This document shows positions 33,582 through 43,242 of a DNA stretch of 64,000 nucleotides, piece by piece (within the stretch, counting starts at the first letter, position 1; each line of letters opens with the position of its first letter). This DNA comes from Haloarcula regularis (GTDB lineage: Archaea; Halobacteriota; Halobacteria; Halobacteriales; Haloarculaceae). The DNA lies in NCBI RefSeq assembly GCF_029338315.1, contig NZ_CP119794.1:2604001-2668000 (forward strand), given 5' to 3'. Made by a program: the position numbers and the translations under genes. The notes beneath the pieces are model-generated. The model searched no databases and was not told the DNA's origin. It saw only the letters and a program-made list of their open reading frames with translations.

Positions 33582-35846
33582 TCAGTCGAGTCGCCAGACC
33601 GTCTCGCCGCCCGCGACGGCCGCGTACCGGTGACCTGACCATTCGTAGGATCCGTCCTCGTGGCGTTTCAGCCACTCGAACTCGAAGCAGGTCCCGTCTG
33701 GTACCTCGAGGCTGGCCTGCCACGTCGGGTACTCCTGGGCCGACAGCGTGACGGCCGCGTCGACGTCCCAGTTCCCGAGCGCGTCGATGCTCCCCGTCAG
33801 CGACAGCTGCTCGCCCCACTCGGTGTGGACCTCGACCTCGACGGCCGTCTCCACCGGGTCGCCGGGCGGCGCGTCGGGGGCCGGTTCGAGCCACTGGTAG
33901 CCGTACGGTTCGAGGACGAGCCGGCCGTCGGGGTAGTGGCGCGTCTCGCCCGTGAGGACGTCGGTCACGCCGCCCGCGCTCCAGACGTCCGGCAGCACGC
34001 CGAGGTCGACGGCCGCCGGGCTGCCGGCGAAGTTCGAGAGACAGAGCAGTCGCTCCCCGTCACGGCGGCGCTCGACGACGAACACCCGGTCGTCGCCGGC
34101 CCGGATCACCCGCTCGTCGGCCCGGGCGTGGAACGCCGCGTGGTCCGCGCGGGTGCTCGCGAGTCGGCGGATGCCGTCGAAGAGGCGCTGCTGGACGGTC
34201 CCCTCGACGTTCCGCCGGGCGACCCGGTCCCAGTCCATCGGCGGCCGGTGGACCCAGCGGTTGTCACCGGCCCGGTAGGGGTCGGTCAGATACGAGAAGT
34301 CGTTGAGCTGGCCGACCTCGGCCCCGCTGTACAGCAGGGGGATGCCCCGCATCGCGAAGACCACGTTGTGCAGGAGCAGGGCCCGCCGGAGCGTCCGGTC
34401 GATGTCGTCGGGTTCGCCCTCAACCTGCGCCTTCTGGAGGCCACAGAGGGCGGCCGTCGTCCCCGACGTCCGGGCCTCGCCCGTCGCCTTCTCGACCTGG
34501 AAGCGATACCCCTCGGCGTCGCTGTCGGGATGGTCACCGGCGTAGTAGTCCGCACAGAAGCGCCGCGTCGCGACGGGGTCCTGGCCGACCGCTCGCACGT
34601 CCGCGTCGTCGAGCCCCCACCCGATGTCGTCGTGACAGCGGACGTAGTTGATCCACGCCGACGCGTCTGGGACTGCCGGAAGCTCGGTGAGCGTCCGGGT
34701 GAGCAACTGGGTGTTCTCGCTGGCCAGCGCGTGCCAGAGGTGGGCCATCAGCGGCGCGTTGTAGCCCAGCTCGCACTCGCGGCCCTCGTTGTCGCCGGTG
34801 CCCAGGTACTTCACCGTCTCCTCGGGCGCGACGATGGCCTCGGACTTGAACAGGACGCCCGGCGCGGCGATGCGAAGCAGGGCCCGGTAGGCCCGCAGGA
34901 TGGCGTGGGCCTCGTCTACGTTCCGGCAGTCGGTCCCCAGTTCCTTCCAGAGGAAAGGCACGGCGTCCAGGCGGAGTACGTCCGTGCCGACGTTGGCGAG
35001 AAACAGCATCTCGCGGAACAGCTGGACGAAGACGTCGGGGTTCCCGTAGTCGAGATCCCACTGGAAGTCGTAGAAACTGGTCCAGACCCACCGGTCCATC
35101 GCCTCGTCGTAGGTGAAGTTTCCCGGCGCGAAGTCGGGGAACACCTCGGGCAGTGTCTCCTCGTAGCGGTCCGGCATCGTCCGGTCCTCGAAGGTGAGAT
35201 AGAAGTCCTCGAACCGCTCGTCGCCCTCGCGGGCGGCCTGCGCCCACGCGTGTTCGCGGGCCGTGTGGTTCATCACGAAGTCCAGCGCCAGCACGATGCC
35301 CGCGTCGTGGAGATCGGCCGCCAGGTCCCGCAACTCGTCCATCGTCCCGAGTCGCGGGTCGACCGACCGGTAGTCCGCGACGGCGTAGCCGCCGTCGTTG
35401 GGCGGATCGCGCGGTTCGAGCAGCGGCATGAGGTGCAGGTACGTCACGCCCAGCTCCTGCAGGTAGGGGATCTTCTCGCGGACGCCCGATAGCGACCCCG
35501 CGAACTGGTCGACATAGCACATGTAGCCCACCTGCTCGGGTCCCTGGAACCAGTCGGCCTGCCCCTCGCGCGACCGGTCGAGGTCACGCAGCGCCGGGTC
35601 GCGGTCCTCGAACCCCTCGACGGCGGCGTCGACGGCCTCGACGAGCCACGCGCGCTGCTCCGGGCCGCCGCCGTAGACCTCGCTGAAGTTCGCCCACACG
35701 TCCGGGACGTGGGCCGCGAGTCGCTCGGCGAGGCGCTCGGCGTCCGGGTGGTCCGCGTAGCGGGCCTGCAACAGCTCGGTCAGCGCCTCGGCCGACGTCG
35801 CCTCGGCGACGACGTCACGGGAGACGTGGGGTGACGAGCCGGCCAT
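33582..35846 (-). CDS. Amylosucrase-like GH13 enzyme with C-terminal CBM20 starch-binding domain
   Basis: A 754-residue retaining alpha-glucan enzyme. The (beta/alpha)8 barrel shows the GH13 regions: DFVMNHT (region I), GTDVLRLDAV with nucleophile D294, VLFKSEAIV with acid/base E336, and YVRCHDDIGW with the transition-state D406. The ...KELGTDCRNVDEAHA-AP-FKSEAIV pattern is that of amylosucrase (GH13 subfamily 4), which builds or remodels alpha-glucan from sucrose. Residues about 655-754 form a CBM20 starch-binding module (VHTEWGEQLSLTGSIDALGNW). I see no signal peptide, so it would act inside the cell. Whether it uses sucrose is not shown. The start ATG at 35846 is preferred; an in-frame upstream start at 35909 also exists. 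Confidence 0.85.
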   Translation of the reverse strand: MAGSSPHVSRDVVAEATSAEALTELLQARYADHPDAERLAERLAAHVPDVWANFSEVYGGGPEQRAWLVEAVDAAVEGFEDRDPALRDLDRSREGQADWFQGPEQVGYMCYVDQFAGSLSGVREKIPYLQELGVTYLHLMPLLEPRDPPNDGGYAVADYRSVDPRLGTMDELRDLAADLHDAGIVLALDFVMNHTAREHAWAQAAREGDERFEDFYLTFEDRTMPDRYEETLPEVFPDFAPGNFTYDEAMDRWVWTSFYDFQWDLDYGNPDVFVQLFREMLFLANVGTDVLRLDAVPFLWKELGTDCRNVDEAHAILRAYRALLRIAAPGVLFKSEAIVAPEETVKYLGTGDNEGRECELGYNAPLMAHLWHALASENTQLLTRTLTELPAVPDASAWINYVRCHDDIGWGLDDADVRAVGQDPVATRRFCADYYAGDHPDSDAEGYRFQVEKATGEARTSGTTAALCGLQKAQVEGEPDDIDRTLRRALLLHNVVFAMRGIPLLYSGAEVGQLNDFSYLTDPYRAGDNRWVHRPPMDWDRVARRNVEGTVQQRLFDGIRRLASTRADHAAFHARADERVIRAGDDRVFVVERRRDGERLLCLSNFAGSPAAVDLGVLPDVWSAGGVTDVLTGETRHYPDGRLVLEPYGYQWLEPAPDAPPGDPVETAVEVEVHTEWGEQLSLTGSIDALGNWDVDAAVTLSAQEYPTWQASLEVPDGTCFEFEWLKRHEDGSYEWSGHRYAAVAGGETVWRLD

Positions 35847-35945
35847 CGTCACGCCTCCGTCGCACGAATCCGCTCGGTCCTGCTCATATGCCCTCCCAGT
35901 CGGGCCCACCTCATAACGGTTGAGAAACCCGACGACGGTCCGGGC

Positions 35946-36437
35946 CTACCCCAGGTCGTGGAACGTCAGCGCGCCGCTCTCGGTGTCCAGCGTCGCCACG
36001 GAGAAGGGGTCCGGCGCCGGCGGGATAGCGATGCCGCCGGGGTTGACCCGGACCGTCCCCTCGTACTCCTCGGTGCCGGCTTCGTGGGTGTGCCCGTGGA
36101 CGACGTAGTCGTAGGTGCCACACTCGACCAGCGCGTCGACGATGGCCCCGCTGGTCCCGTGATAGACGGCCACCTCGCTGCCGTCCAGCGTCAGCTCGCC
36201 CATCTCCCCGAGGTAGGTACCGAACCCGTCGACGGTGTCCTCGACGGCCCACTCGCCGTCGTTGTTCCCCCGCACCGCGTAAAAGGTCCAGTCGCTGTCG
36301 AACGGCGTCACCGAAAACGGCGCGACGAAGTCCCCACAGTGGACGACCACCTCGCAGCCCTCGCGCTCGAACGTCTCGACTGCCGCCTCGACCCGGTCCA
36401 GGTTGTCGTGTGTGTCGGACACGATGCCGATGTTCAT
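35946..36437 (-). CDS. YfcE/MJ0936-type metallophosphodiesterase
   Basis: A 163-residue calcineurin-like phosphoesterase. Metal-ligand motifs in order are IGIVSDTHDN, VHCGDF, VRGNND, YHGTSG and VHGHTHEAGT, close to MJ0936-like manganese/nickel-dependent phosphodiesterases. The natural substrate is unknown. A TATA-like GTTCTTGAG lies about 24-27 nt upstream. It stands alone between the amylosucrase-like gene and TrmB, both on the same strand. Confidence 0.9.
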   Translation of the reverse strand: MNIGIVSDTHDNLDRVEAAVETFEREGCEVVVHCGDFVAPFSVTPFDSDWTFYAVRGNNDGEWAVEDTVDGFGTYLGEMGELTLDGSEVAVYHGTSGAIVDALVECGTYDYVVHGHTHEAGTEEYEGTVRVNPGGIAIPPAPDPFSVATLDTESGALTFHDLG

Positions 36438-36679
36438 GGGTGTGTGTTCCGGTGGCGGCCTCAAGAACGTATGGCCCCATCGACGGGATTGTCTGGTTCC
36501 GGAGTCTCCGTCCCTGTCGCCCTTCTCGAGGATGCAACGCGAGTCGTGCTGAATACAGCGCGTTCGTTCACCACGACGCCGCTGGTGCCTTCCAGTGGCC
36601 CTGCCGAATCAGCTGTTCAGTGTGGGTGCTCACTGCTTTATTTTCCCGACGCCACCCCAGACAGTATCGAACCGATCCG

Positions 36680-37494
36680 CTACAGCGAGAATCGCGAACT
36701 GCCGTCTTCCGCGTCTAACTCGTCGAGCTGTGCGCCCACGAGCTCCCGACAGAGGACCACGAGTTCGCTGTCCGACCCCTCGCCCCAGATTGCGGTCTCC
36801 GCACAGTCGCCGTCGTCCTTACTGAGAGACGCGAGCATCACGGTATGTCGGTCCGCCATGACGAGGCGACTCACCTGCGCCCCGAACTCCTCGAGCGTCT
36901 GCCAGTCGAGCGACGGGTCCCAGATGGTCGCGTCCGGGAACCTGGCGCGGAGTGACTCGCGAAGGTCCTCGTCCGGCGAACTCAGGACGACGTCGACACC
37001 GCGGTCGATGGCGCTCTGTGCCTGTCGAAAACAGTCGTCCTGAAATACCGCGTCCTCCGTGAACAGCCCGAACAGCTCGGTTTCGGCCCGCGCCGCGATG
37101 TACTGCCCCCGCTCGGCCACCTTCTGTTTCCCCTCGATCCGCCAGACGCCGCTGGCCTCGTCCCGGACGTCGGGCGTCGTAAGTTGCCGAAGCGCCTTTG
37201 CGGCGTTGTCGAGGTGCTCCCTGTGACTGAGCTGGAGTCGCTTCATCGCGACGTCGGTCGAGACCGCACGGAACTCGCGGGGCGTCCCCTTCTGGATTTC
37301 GACCAGCCCACAGTCCTGGAGACTCTCTGCGATGTCGTAAATCCGCGTTCGCGGGATGTCCACGATCTCGCTGACGTCTGTCGCCGTCCCCGAGGGAATC
37401 TGGGAGAGGGCGACGAAACACTTCGCCTCGTACTCGGTGAGACCGACCGCCTGCAACTCTTCGATCGCCCTGGATTTATTTGCGGCGGGGACAT
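36680..37494 (-). CDS. TrmB-family sugar-sensing transcriptional regulator (frameshift near N-terminus)
   Basis: About 271 residues. The TrmB N-terminal winged helix is clear (AVGLTEYEAKCFVALSQIPS, then DIPRTRIYDIAESL). A C-terminal effector-like domain follows (VDVVLSSPDEDLRE, MLASLSKDDGDCAETAIW). The longest in-frame start is only a TTG at 37456. A TATA-like ATAACTAT instead points to the ATG at 37494, giving MSPPQI...SRAIEELQAVGL if one base is missing near 37473-37480. I therefore take 37494 as the start. TrmB proteins regulate sugar uptake and glycolysis genes; here it may control the amylosucrase-like gene or the chemotaxis-like block upstream. Confidence 0.8.
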
Positions 37495-37622
37495 GCGAAT
37501 ACAGAATTTGGCGATCCGGATATAGTTATTCAATTGTCCGTACATTATTATTGTTATTAAAATAAAAACAACAAAAACCATATTATCGATGGACTTTCCC
37601 AGTATCAGTCGAGAAAATCGGT

Positions 37623-37633
37623 CATTAATTATT
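37623..37633 (+). promoter_or_regulatory. TATA box of the MCP-like gene
   Basis: CATTAATTATT is centred about 25 nt upstream of the ATG at 37652. This decides the start in favour of 37652 over the longer frame beginning at 37589. Confidence 0.5.
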
Positions 37634-37651
37634 TTACAAGTCGATATTCTG

Positions 37652-38677
37652 ATGGCCCCTATGGCCTCCGAATCCGACCAGACCGGTCGTGAAGAGCCCG
37701 CAACGGCAGACCTCGAACAGGATGTCAGCGACGACGTAGGCGGCAATCTCGATACTGACATCGACGATATCGAGGAGGGCGTCGATAGCGACGACGGGTA
37801 CGACCACGAGGCCGCGAGCGAGGTCCAGACCTCGATCGCCGATTTACATGACACCTCGGTCGAAATCGCACGCCAGCTCGGCGAGATACGCGAGGAGACC
37901 GCCGAGCAGTACGAGGGGATGGAGCAGGTCGCAGAGGAGGTGTCGAACCTCTCGGCGGCGGTCGAAGAGATCGCCTCGTCCTCGGAGGAGGTCTCCGCCG
38001 CCAGCCAGCAGGCCAAGGAGCTCGCCGACGACGGCCAGGAATCGGCGACGGAGGTGCGAGACGCCATGGCGTCGATCCAGGACGCCGCCGACGATGTCTC
38101 GCAAGACGTCGAACAGATCCAGGTGAGCGTCACCGAAATCGACGAGATCGTGGACGTGATCAACGACATCGCGGACCAGACGAACATGCTGGCCCTGAAC
38201 GCCTCCATCGAGGCCGCTCGCGCCGGGGAGGAGGGGGAGGGGTTCGCCGTCGTCGCCAACGAGGTCAAGTCGCTGGCCGAGGAGTCACAGCGTCACGCAA
38301 GCGAGATAGAGACGATGGTCGACGGCATCAAAGAGGACACCGAGAACGCCGTGACCTCGCTCGAGGCGAACAACGAGCGCATCGCGGACGGCATCGGATC
38401 GGTCGACGACGCGATGGAGATCCTGGACGACATCCACAGCGCCGTCTCGGAGGCGAACGAGGGGATCACCGAGATCGCGTCCGCGACCGACCAACAGGCG
38501 GCGTCGACGGAGGAGGTGGCGAGTATGGTCGACCAGACCACGTCGGCCGCTGACCAGATCGCCACGCAGACCGCCGAGATCGCCGATATGATCGACGAAC
38601 AGACCGACCAGGTGACAGACATCAACCGAGCCGTGGATCGTCTGGCGTCCGATGTGTCCGGAGATTCGAACGAGTAG
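37652..38677 (+). CDS. Soluble methyl-accepting chemotaxis-type signalling protein
   Basis: A 341-residue protein that is almost entirely coiled coil. Residues 1-55 are a very acidic tail. The highly conserved hairpin tip is present (IADQTNMLALNASIEAARAGE, then GFAVVANEVKSLAEES), where CheA and CheW bind, flanked by methylation-type helices. There is no transmembrane helix, HAMP or ligand domain, so it must signal from the cytoplasm, perhaps with a separate sensor. The following histidine kinase starts one base after its stop, so the two are co-transcribed. A partner sensor for this free signalling domain is not in the window. Confidence 0.88.
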   Translation: MAPMASESDQTGREEPATADLEQDVSDDVGGNLDTDIDDIEEGVDSDDGYDHEAASEVQTSIADLHDTSVEIARQLGEIREETAEQYEGMEQVAEEVSNLSAAVEEIASSSEEVSAASQQAKELADDGQESATEVRDAMASIQDAADDVSQDVEQIQVSVTEIDEIVDVINDIADQTNMLALNASIEAARAGEEGEGFAVVANEVKSLAEESQRHASEIETMVDGIKEDTENAVTSLEANNERIADGIGSVDDAMEILDDIHSAVSEANEGITEIASATDQQAASTEEVASMVDQTTSAADQIATQTAEIADMIDEQTDQVTDINRAVDRLASDVSGDSNE

Positions 38678-38678
38678 A

Positions 38679-40076
38679 ATGGACCTCCCAGACAACCAGT
38701 TTGGAACCTGGCGGGAGCAGTCGATCGACGTGCTACACGTCGACGACAATTCCGATTTCTGTGACGTGACGGCGATGTACCTCGAACAACTCGAGGAGGA
38801 CATCACCGTCAGCACGGAGACGAGCCCCGAAGCCGGGCTAGAGACCGTCACCCGCGAGACGATCGACTGCGTCGTTACCGACTACGAGATGCCAGGGATG
38901 GACGGGGTCGAGTTCCTCCGCGCGGTCCGCGAGGACTATCCGAACTTACCGGTCTTCCTGCTCACCGGGAAAGGGAGTGAGGAGGTCGCCTCCGAGGCCA
39001 TCGAGGCGGGCGTGACGTCGTACATCCAGAAAGGCGGGACGGAGACGTACGAGCAGCTGGTCAATCGCATCCGGACCGCCGTCGACCACCATCGCACGCA
39101 GCAGCGAGCGCAAGTGACCAGGGAGCGACTCCTCGAGTTGTACGAGCAAACGGACGGGTTCTTCGTGCTCGACAGCGAGTGGACGGTCACGTACTGGAAC
39201 CAGCAGATGGAGCGACGGACCGGCCGTTCCGCCGCCGACGTCCTCGGCCAGTCGTACCTCGATGCCTTTCCCCGGGCCGAGGGGACCGAGCTCTACGACC
39301 GCTATCAGCGGGCCATGGCGTCCCGCGAACCCGTCGAATTTGAAACGTTCTACGAACCGCACGGCTACTGGGTGACCGTGCGCGTGTATCCGGTCGATGA
39401 AGGCCTCTTTGTCCACTCCGAGGACATCACAGCGGAGAAAGAACAGGAACAGGAACTGGAGCGACGCAACCACATCCTGGAGTCGTTCGCGAACACGGTG
39501 TCTCACGACCTCCGGAACCCTCTGAACGTCGCCGAAGGGAGACTCCAGCTGGCCAAAGAGACGGGTGACTTCGAGCACCTCGAAGAGGTCGCCCAGGCGC
39601 ACAACCGGATGCGAAACCTCATCAACGAACTGCTGGACGTCGCCAGAGGTGAGGAGTCTGCACTCACGGAGGTGTCGCTGGCAGAGAGTGCCTGGTCTGG
39701 CTGGGAGACCGTTACGTCGGGCGAGACGGAGCTCGTTGTCGACGAAGACGCGACGTTCAGGGCCTACGAGAGCCAGCTTCGTCGGCTCTTCGAGAACCTC
39801 TTCTGGAACGCACTGGACCACGGGGAAGCGACCACGGTCAGAGTGGGTGTCATCGACGAGGAGGGGATATACGTCGAGGACGACGGGGTCGGTATTCCAG
39901 TCACAGACCGCGAGTCAGTCTTCGAGTCCGGGTTTTCGACGGTGACCGAGAATCCGGGGTACGGACTGTCGATCGTGAAGCGTATCTGTGATTCCCATGG
40001 CTGGGAGATCCGTGTGACAGAGGGACGTGATGCAGGGGCTCGGTTCGAAATTGCCAACGTCGATTTCATCGAGTGA
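38679..40076 (+). CDS. Receiver-PAS-histidine kinase hybrid
   Basis: 465 residues, no membrane segment. The receiver domain spans about 16-135 (HVDDNSDF acidic pocket, phospho-acceptor D68 in VVTDYEMPG, K in LTGKGSEE). PAS is about 148-255 (FFVLDSEWTVTYWNQQMER). HisKA has H276 in ANTVSHDLRNPLN. HATPase shows the N-box LFENLFWNALDHG, G1 VEDDGVGIP and G2 NPGYGLSIV. A receiver at the N-terminus is common in haloarchaeal kinases and may take signals from another kinase. Direct coupling to the MCP-like gene upstream (one base apart) suggests they share a sensory pathway. No dedicated output gene is obvious. Confidence 0.9.
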   Translation: MDLPDNQFGTWREQSIDVLHVDDNSDFCDVTAMYLEQLEEDITVSTETSPEAGLETVTRETIDCVVTDYEMPGMDGVEFLRAVREDYPNLPVFLLTGKGSEEVASEAIEAGVTSYIQKGGTETYEQLVNRIRTAVDHHRTQQRAQVTRERLLELYEQTDGFFVLDSEWTVTYWNQQMERRTGRSAADVLGQSYLDAFPRAEGTELYDRYQRAMASREPVEFETFYEPHGYWVTVRVYPVDEGLFVHSEDITAEKEQEQELERRNHILESFANTVSHDLRNPLNVAEGRLQLAKETGDFEHLEEVAQAHNRMRNLINELLDVARGEESALTEVSLAESAWSGWETVTSGETELVVDEDATFRAYESQLRRLFENLFWNALDHGEATTVRVGVIDEEGIYVEDDGVGIPVTDRESVFESGFSTVTENPGYGLSIVKRICDSHGWEIRVTEGRDAGARFEIANVDFIE

Positions 40077-40272
40077 CTATCGTGATCTGGAACCCGATCA
40101 ACCCACGGAATGCCACACTCCCTGTCGAAACGCCGTGCGAGATAGCGAGGACATCCCCCAGCGTGGAGTCTCGCATTGTGGGCAAGACCAGTACGAATGG
40201 GAAACGCGATATGGAACGTCTTCGAAGCTGGCCGGGAGGCATTTCACCTTGACAAGAAGCTCGCAGCGCGGA

Positions 40273-41570
40273 ATGGCAGGTGCAAGCAACCAGATCCGGG
40301 TGCTACATGTCGACGACGAGCCAAATCTTGCCGATCTAGTGGCGACGTACCTCGAAAACGAAGACGACCGCCTCGTCGTCGAAACCGCGCACAGAGCGAG
40401 CGAGGGGCTCGAACTGCTCGACGAGGGGAGCTTCGACTGCGTCGTCTCGGATTACGACATGTCCGGCATGGACGGTATCGATTTTCTCGCGACCGTCCGT
40501 GAGAAGTCTCCCGATCTACCGTTCATCCTCTTTACCGGAAAGGGGAGCGAAGAGGTCGCGAGCGACGCCATCGCGACCGGCGTCTCCGATTACCTCCAGA
40601 AGCAAACGGGAACCGAGCAGTACGAACTGCTAGCCAACCGGGTGACCAACGCTGTCGAGCAGTACCACGCCCAGCGGGAAGCTGCTACCCTCCGGCGCAT
40701 CCGTGACATCGTCGCCGACGTTACCCGCGTGCTCGTCCACGCGTCGTCTCGCGAGGAGATCGAGGCGAAGCTCTGTGAGCGCATCGCCAACACGGAGTTC
40801 TATCGCTTTGCCTGGATCGGCGAGTACAACCCCGAGACGGGGACGGTAGACCCGCGCACCAGCGCCGGTATCGACGGCGATTACCTCGACGACATCGAAG
40901 TGCGGATCGACGAGAGCGCGACCGGGAACGGACCGACTGGACGTGCGATCCGTGAGCGCGAGATAGCGACGATGCAGAATATCCCCGAGGCCGAGGAGTA
41001 CGAGCCCTGGCGCGAGGCGGCTCTCGAACGTGGCTACCGATCGAGCGCGGCCATCCCGCTCCGCTACGAGGGAGGCCTCTACGGCGTGTTAAACGTCTAC
41101 GCTGATCGCACTGGCGCATTCGACGAACGGGAACGGGACCTCCTCACGGAGTTAGCCGGCGATATCGGCCACGCGCTCCACCACCACTGGTTCGGCGGCA
41201 ACTCCGGCGTGAGCGCGACCAGTTCCAACATCTCGTCGACGGAATCGAGCACTACGCGATCTTCATGCTCGACGCGGAGGGCAACGTAGCGACGTGGAAC
41301 ACCGGTGCCGAACAGATCAAAGGATACTCCGAGGAGGAGGTCGTGGGTCGACACTACCGGGAGTTTTTCACCGAGGACGCCGTTGAAGAGGGACGACCGG
41401 AGACGTTACTCGCGATCGCCGAGCGGGAGGGCGCCGTCGAAGACGTGGGCTGGCGTCTGCGGAAGGACGGAAGTCGATTTCGCGCGGACGTCACGCTCAC
41501 CGCCCTGTTTGACGACGAGGGGGCGTTGCGTGGGTTCGCGAAGGTGACGCGCGAGATGACCGATCAATAG
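40273..41570 (+). CDS. Receiver-GAF-PAS signalling protein (frameshifted)
   Basis: About 432 residues. The receiver (LHVDDEPNL, phospho-acceptor D60 in VVSDYDMSG, FTGKGSEE) is very similar to that of the preceding kinase. A GAF domain follows (LVHASSREEIEAKLCERI, AAIPLRYEGGLYGVLNVY). After an indel near 41188-41203 comes a PAS domain (GIEHYAIFMLDAEGNVATWN, GYSEEEVVGRHY, ending GFAKVTREMTDQ). It has no kinase domain of its own and may be a signal-receiving scaffold, or a kinase part could be missing. It begins 196 bp after the kinase gene. Confidence 0.85.
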
Positions 41571-42027
41571 AGCGGCTGTCTCGTCCGGCCAATCCCGTCG
41601 ACGGGAGCGTCCTCGTGGACGGTCGCTGTGTCGGGATCCGTCCCCGGTTCGTCTGTCTCGGAGAACGCTATCTCACCGTCGTCTTCCACGGCCCCGTCCG
41701 AGTCCGCTCTGTCATTGACCCGCCAACTCCACGCGGGTCTCGATTTCTTCGATGGTGTGGAACCGAATCCGGGACACCCCGCCCTGGTCACCGCCGGACA
41801 GACCGAGGGAGGACGTGACGACGCTTCAGACCCTCGCCCGGTGGTGCTGTCGGTACGTCTCTTACGTGTAACTCCGAGCCACAACTGAGAGGGACTACTC
41901 AACAGCCGAGATGCGTCCGCTGTGCAGCGACCATTTGCGAACTGCTCGATCGCCCGCTGTCACGACGTGGCCGACTCGGCGGACGGAGCCGGGGCCGTGC
42001 ATGAACGCCTCGTCAGGAGCAGTGCGG
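41571..42027. other. 457-bp gap without a recognised gene
   Basis: On the minus strand an open frame at 41564-41902 ends in an acidic, haloarchaeal-looking tail (GEIAFSETDEPGTDPDTATV). It has no recognisable domain, and its first half is low-complexity Pro/Ser/Arg. It might be the end of a broken gene whose start lies upstream, for instance reading FHTIEEIETRVELAGQ near 41717-41765 in another frame. I do not call it. Confidence 0.4.
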
Positions 42028-42732
42028 CTAGACGGAGGCCGTAAGACCCCCGTCGACACGGATGTTCTGGCCCGTGACGTAGCTGGACTCGGACGAGAGC
42101 AGGTATGCGACCGTGGCTGCGATCTCGTCGGTTCGTGCCGGGCGCCCCATCGGAATCTGCGCTCTCGTGTCCTCGTCTACGTCGTAACTATCGACGAACC
42201 CGGGCTGGACCGTGTTCATCCGGATGCCGGCCGACGCGTATCTATCGGCGTAGAGTTTGGTGAAACTCCCGAGTCCGGCGCGAAGCACCGAGGAGACGGG
42301 GAACGCGCTCGACGGTTCGAACGCCGAGAAGGTGGAGATGTTCACGATGGACCCGTGCCCCTGGTCTTCCATGATCGGGGTGACGAGTCGTGCCATCCGG
42401 ACCGCGTTCAACAGGACGAGGTCCAGCCCTTCGTGCCACTCTTCGTCGGTGATCTCGAGGAGGTCGCCCGTCGCCGGGTGGCCTGTATTGTTCACGACCG
42501 CGTCGATTCGCCCGTAGCGCTCGTAGGTCGTTTCGACGAGCGCCGCCAGGTCGGCGGGCTCGGTCACCGACCCCTCGAACCCGTCGCCACCGAGGTCCTC
42601 CGCCACCTCGACAGCGCTCCCCGACCGTGAGAGCAGTACCGGCGTGTAGCCGTCCTCGTGGAGTCGCCGGGCACAGGCCGCCCCGATTCCACTTCCAGCG
42701 GCAGTCACTATTGCTACCTTCGCTTCGGACAT
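42028..42732 (-). CDS. SDR-fold protein without the usual Tyr-xxx-Lys pair
   Basis: A 234-residue Rossmann-fold SDR. The cofactor motif TAAGSGIGAAC and the NNTG segment are normal, and a Ser lies in IVNISTFSAF. Where classical SDRs have YxxSK, the sequence reads FPVSSVLRAGLGSFTK, so the catalytic Tyr is Phe and the paired Lys is absent. Related annotated SDRs with FPVSS-LRA at this place exist, so it is a subfamily rather than a sequencing error. Activity may depend on other residues, or the protein may be a binding or reductase-like non-classical member. A TATA-like box lies 27 nt upstream. Confidence 0.8.
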   Translation of the reverse strand: MSEAKVAIVTAAGSGIGAACARRLHEDGYTPVLLSRSGSAVEVAEDLGGDGFEGSVTEPADLAALVETTYERYGRIDAVVNNTGHPATGDLLEITDEEWHEGLDLVLLNAVRMARLVTPIMEDQGHGSIVNISTFSAFEPSSAFPVSSVLRAGLGSFTKLYADRYASAGIRMNTVQPGFVDSYDVDEDTRAQIPMGRPARTDEIAATVAYLLSSESSYVTGQNIRVDGGLTASV

Positions 42733-42993
42733 GGACGTCCCTTCCACTGGCCGCGCTTTATCTATTTGCACCGCCCAGGGGGAGTGTTCGGGTACGAGCG
42801 GCCAGGAGTGAGACGCCAGCAGGCCCCGCGACGAACGACCACGCGGGGGACCGCAGAGGGCTGTGCGGCCACGCGATCCGGGCGGGAACTCAGTCGGGGG
42901 CCTGCTGGACCGACTGTCACCCTCCTTTCCGACGACTCCTCCCCCTCACGCCGTCCCGCACACCTTTTATCCGGGTACCGCCAACCCCCGGTA

Positions 42994-43242
42994 ATGCCGA
43001 AGGGTATTCTCGAGACGGTCGGGCTGGTGACGGTGCTGGTCTTTGCCATCCCCGTCGCGCTGTTCGGCGCCGAACACCTCGTCCGCGGGGAGCTTCTCCA
43101 GGGCGTCGTCTTCATCGCCATCGCCGGCCTGATGGTCGCCGTCGAGCAGTACCTCACGACGCCCACGGACGTCCCCGGGATGGTCGCCGAGAAGACCATC
43201 GGCGCGGTCGTGAAGACCGACGAGCCCGACAGCGAGGACTAG
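42994..43242 (+). CDS. Small two-helix membrane protein (DUF7533-like)
   Basis: An 82-residue haloarchaeal protein. Two hydrophobic helices ([20 protein letters not shown] and [20 protein letters not shown]) are followed by a polar tail TDEPDSED. From memory it resembles the DUF7533 family; function unknown. TATA-like CACCTTTTAT is about 27 nt upstream, so it has its own leaderless promoter. It overlaps the 3' end of the RNA-ligase partner gene on the opposite strand by a few bases. Confidence 0.7.
   Translation: MPKGILETVGLVTVLVFAIPVALFGAEHLVRGELLQGVVFIAIAGLMVAVEQYLTTPTDVPGMVAEKTIGAVVKTDEPDSED

Noticed and set aside
41564..41902. Minus-strand frame with acidic tail
   Set aside because: No domain, low complexity in the first half; could be a broken gene end but cannot be supported.
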